Part shown: positions 62,616 through 64,000 of the stretch, one piece after another
Layout of the letters: every line of letters starts with the position of its first letter
How positions within the stretch are numbered: position 1 is the stretch's first letter
Source: an uncultured Lachnospiraceae bacterium
GTDB taxonomy: Bacteria; Bacillota; Clostridia; Lachnospirales; Lachnospiraceae
Assembly (NCBI GenBank): GCA_900539175.1
Contig: UQAW01000005.1
Coordinates: 1 to 64,000 of the forward strand
Reading direction: 5' to 3'
DNA: 64,000 bases
Notes under the pieces: generated by a model
Database searches by the model: none
The model's input: only the letters and a program-made list of their open reading frames with translations
Told to the model about the DNA's origin: nothing
Position numbers and translations under genes: made by a program

Positions 62616-63602
62616 TTATTGTTCAAGCAATGGCATATTGATTAACTCCTGCAATTTCTTCTGTAATACAGCTTTATCCGGTAACTGTAACTTATACTCT
62701 GCAACCATCATTGGTGACAAAGTTCTGCTCATTGCATATTCTACTATCTCATCGTCTTTAGAAGCACAAAGAATCATTCCCACGCTTGGATTCTCATTCT
62801 CTTTCTTCTTTTGGCGATCCAATGCCTCTAAGTAGAAATCCATTTTTGAAATATATTCTGGTTTGAATTTACCGATTTTCAATTCAAAAGCAACCAGACA
62901 CTGCAGTCCTCTATGGAAGAACAACAAATCAATGCGGAAATCCTCGCCACCGACCTGCACCCGATATTCTTCATCAATAAATGTAAAGTCCTTGCCTACT
63001 TCCAGAATAAACTCTTTCATATTCTGGATAAGACCTTTCCGCAAATCTGATTCCTTGAAATTTGAGGGTAGATCAAGAAATTCTATTACATAAGAATCCA
63101 AAAATGGATTTTCTTTCAAGCCTTTTATCGGCTCCGGGAGAAGTTTCTCTTTAGAAAGCATATATCTTTCATAATAGCCGCTGTCGATTTGGCGTTCTAA
63201 TTCTCGGGAAGAGTAGGACTCTTTTATACAAAGGGTTATATAAAAATGCCTTTCCTCCATCGTTTTAGCTTTTGACATAATTGCCAGATGGTTTGTCCAA
63301 CTAATTTGTGTCAGCAGTGCTGACACAAATTCATCACCGCAATAAGTTTCATAGAATTGCTTCATTCTGTATAAACCACGTCTATTGAACCCTTTTATAC
63401 CTGGAAAAGCTACCTGAATTTCTTTAACAACAGAGTCAATATAAGCATCTCCAAAAGCTGTATTTTTAGCTTCCTTGCTTAAATATTCGCCAACATTCCA
63501 ATACATTCTTATAAGTTCTTCATTTACTTTTCTTAATGCATTGTTCCTTGAATCTTCTATAATTTTGATAAGATTTCCAGCTGAACTAATTTCATTTTCC
63601 AT
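62616..63602 (-). CDS. DUF1016 (YhcG-type) PDDEXK nuclease
   Basis: A 328-aa predicted nuclease. The N-terminal about 150 residues form the YhcG/DUF1016 N-domain (VNEELIRMYWNVGEYLS, GFNRRGLYRMKQFYE), probably DNA binding. The C-terminal half is the PDDEXK domain: FRIDLLFFHRGLQCLVAFEL followed by KIGKFKP gives the D...ExK catalytic set. Such genes often travel with restriction or defence genes, in line with the AbiH remnant beside it. The ATG at 63602 has an AAAGGG site. A perfect palindrome lies in its coding sequence and a near copy lies about 45 bases upstream of the start. Confidence 0.9.
   Translation of the reverse strand: MENEISSAGNLIKIIEDSRNNALRKVNEELIRMYWNVGEYLSKEAKNTAFGDAYIDSVVKEIQVAFPGIKGFNRRGLYRMKQFYETYCGDEFVSALLTQISWTNHLAIMSKAKTMEERHFYITLCIKESYSSRELERQIDSGYYERYMLSKEKLLPEPIKGLKENPFLDSYVIEFLDLPSNFKESDLRKGLIQNMKEFILEVGKDFTFIDEEYRVQVGGEDFRIDLLFFHRGLQCLVAFELKIGKFKPEYISKMDFYLEALDRQKKKENENPSVGMILCASKDDEIVEYAMSRTLSPMMVAEYKLQLPDKAVLQKKLQELINMPLLEQ
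63303..63331. repeat. Perfect palindrome inside the DUF1016 gene
   Basis: AATTTGTGTCAGCA, one centre base, TGCTGACACAAATT: 14-bp perfect arms within the codons for FVSALLTQI. It matches the palindrome upstream of the gene (63650-63678 part) at 27 of 29 bases. Confidence 0.9.
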
Positions 63603-63644
63603 CCATTTTTCCCTTTCATTCAATTCCTGCAACCATTCATATCG

Positions 63645-63683
63645 AACTTAATTTGTGACAGAAGTGCTGACACAAATTAAGTT
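63645..63683. promoter_or_regulatory. Palindrome upstream of the DUF1016 gene (operator-like)
   Basis: Arms of 19 bp (AACTTAATTTGTGACAGAA and TGCTGACACAAATTAAGTT) around one base, 17 of 19 pairing. Its inner 29 bases repeat the palindrome in the coding region. It sits 43-81 bases before the ATG, so it may be an operator or the recognition site of the encoded protein. A TTTTT on its right makes it terminator-like only for plus-strand reading, where no gene exists. Confidence 0.7.
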
Positions 63684-63699
63684 TTTCTCTATTATTCAT

Positions 63700-63984
63700 T
63701 TATTTCTTAATCTCTTCCATCTCAGATACAGATTTCTTTAAATGATCAATGACAACTTCGTATTCACCTCTTCTATTTGAATCTTTTTCCAATTGTTCAT
63801 ATGCATCTTCAGTTTGGGTTAAAGCAATAACACTCTGCTTATACGCCTTATTTAATTTCTCAGTTACATACATAATTGCATGACTATCGTGTACGTCTTT
63901 TATCGCTACAGAATCCTCTTTTAATTTCTCTGCAATTTTTCTATTTTTTTTAGCCTTTTTTGCAAGATTATTTATATTCCCCAT
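63700..63984 (-). CDS. Small hypothetical helical protein
   Basis: A 94-aa, highly charged, all-helical protein (Lys/Glu-rich; NINNLAKKAKKNRKIAEKL at the start, HLKKSVSEMEEIKK at the end), probably coiled coil, no TM. AGGAG lies 5 nt before the ATG at 63984, so the gene is complete within the window. I recognise no family. It precedes the DUF1016 gene on the same strand, with the palindrome between them. Confidence 0.6.
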   Translation of the reverse strand: MGNINNLAKKAKKNRKIAEKLKEDSVAIKDVHDSHAIMYVTEKLNKAYKQSVIALTQTEDAYEQLEKDSNRRGEYEVVIDHLKKSVSEMEEIKK

Positions 63985-64000
63985 ATTTCTCCTATTACAA

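Overview
The window looks like a chromosomal segment of a low-to-moderate G+C, spore-forming anaerobic clostridium, most likely a gut Lachnospiraceae. Signs are SpoVT, a tryptophan T-box transport operon, YesMN-type sugar two-component regulation, ABC sugar importers without their own ATPase, Feo-type ferrous iron uptake, and strong GGAGG ribosome binding sites. Nearly every gene is on the minus strand. I saw no rRNA, tRNA or CRISPR array.

Layout, left to right. (1) 209-1384: a CDF metal exporter. (2) 1987-8457: a type III-A-like CRISPR-Cas operon in the order membrane protein - cas10/csm1 - csm2 - csm3 - csm4 - cas6. It has no csm5, no adaptation genes and no array here. Cas10 keeps the GGDD cyclase motif but shows no HD nuclease motif, and Csm3 lacks the expected catalytic aspartate. 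The locus therefore looks built to signal through cyclic oligoadenylate to the two-TM protein encoded first in the operon. (3) 8876-22209: a carbohydrate locus with a three-SLH cell-wall glycosidase, an ABC importer, a GH36-like galactosidase, a cupin protein and the YesM/YesN pair. The same 37-bp motif lies upstream of both the importer operon and the SLH enzyme gene, tying them to one regulator, probably YesN. (4) 22681-29234: spoVT, an AbiE toxin-antitoxin islet bracketed by imperfect direct repeats, two hypothetical genes and a FUSC-HAD fusion.

(5) 29359-38222: a VanY-like peptidase, pncB, a giant six-cupredoxin multicopper oxidase, a DUF2935 protein, a ~210-bp near-perfect inverted repeat, and a DUF3793-flavodoxin-DUF2325 operon. 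(6) 38523-41650: feoA-feoA-feoB and a 57-aa Cys-rich FeoB companion. Three GGTTAG-N6-CTAACC-type boxes link regions 5 and 6 as one probable metal regulon. (7) 41704-52820: housekeeping genes (lgt, a homocysteine methyltransferase, a PrsA-like foldase, mfd, pth), two COG0523 metal-chaperone GTPases, a Cof-type HAD phosphatase and a PRTase-like protein. (8) 52969-56011: trpXYZ-like tryptophan transport under a Trp T-box. (9) 56008-62099: an alpha-glucoside phosphorolysis locus (ABC importer, GH65 phosphorylase, beta-phosphoglucomutase). (10) 62437-63984: a defence remnant with a truncated AbiH gene, a DUF1016 PDDEXK nuclease with a palindrome both upstream and inside its own gene, and a small helical protein.

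Two families of short dispersed intergenic repeats run through the window and create false N-terminal extensions on several genes; starts here were chosen by ribosome binding site and family alignment. Function calls rest on motif recognition by eye; no database or structure search was run.
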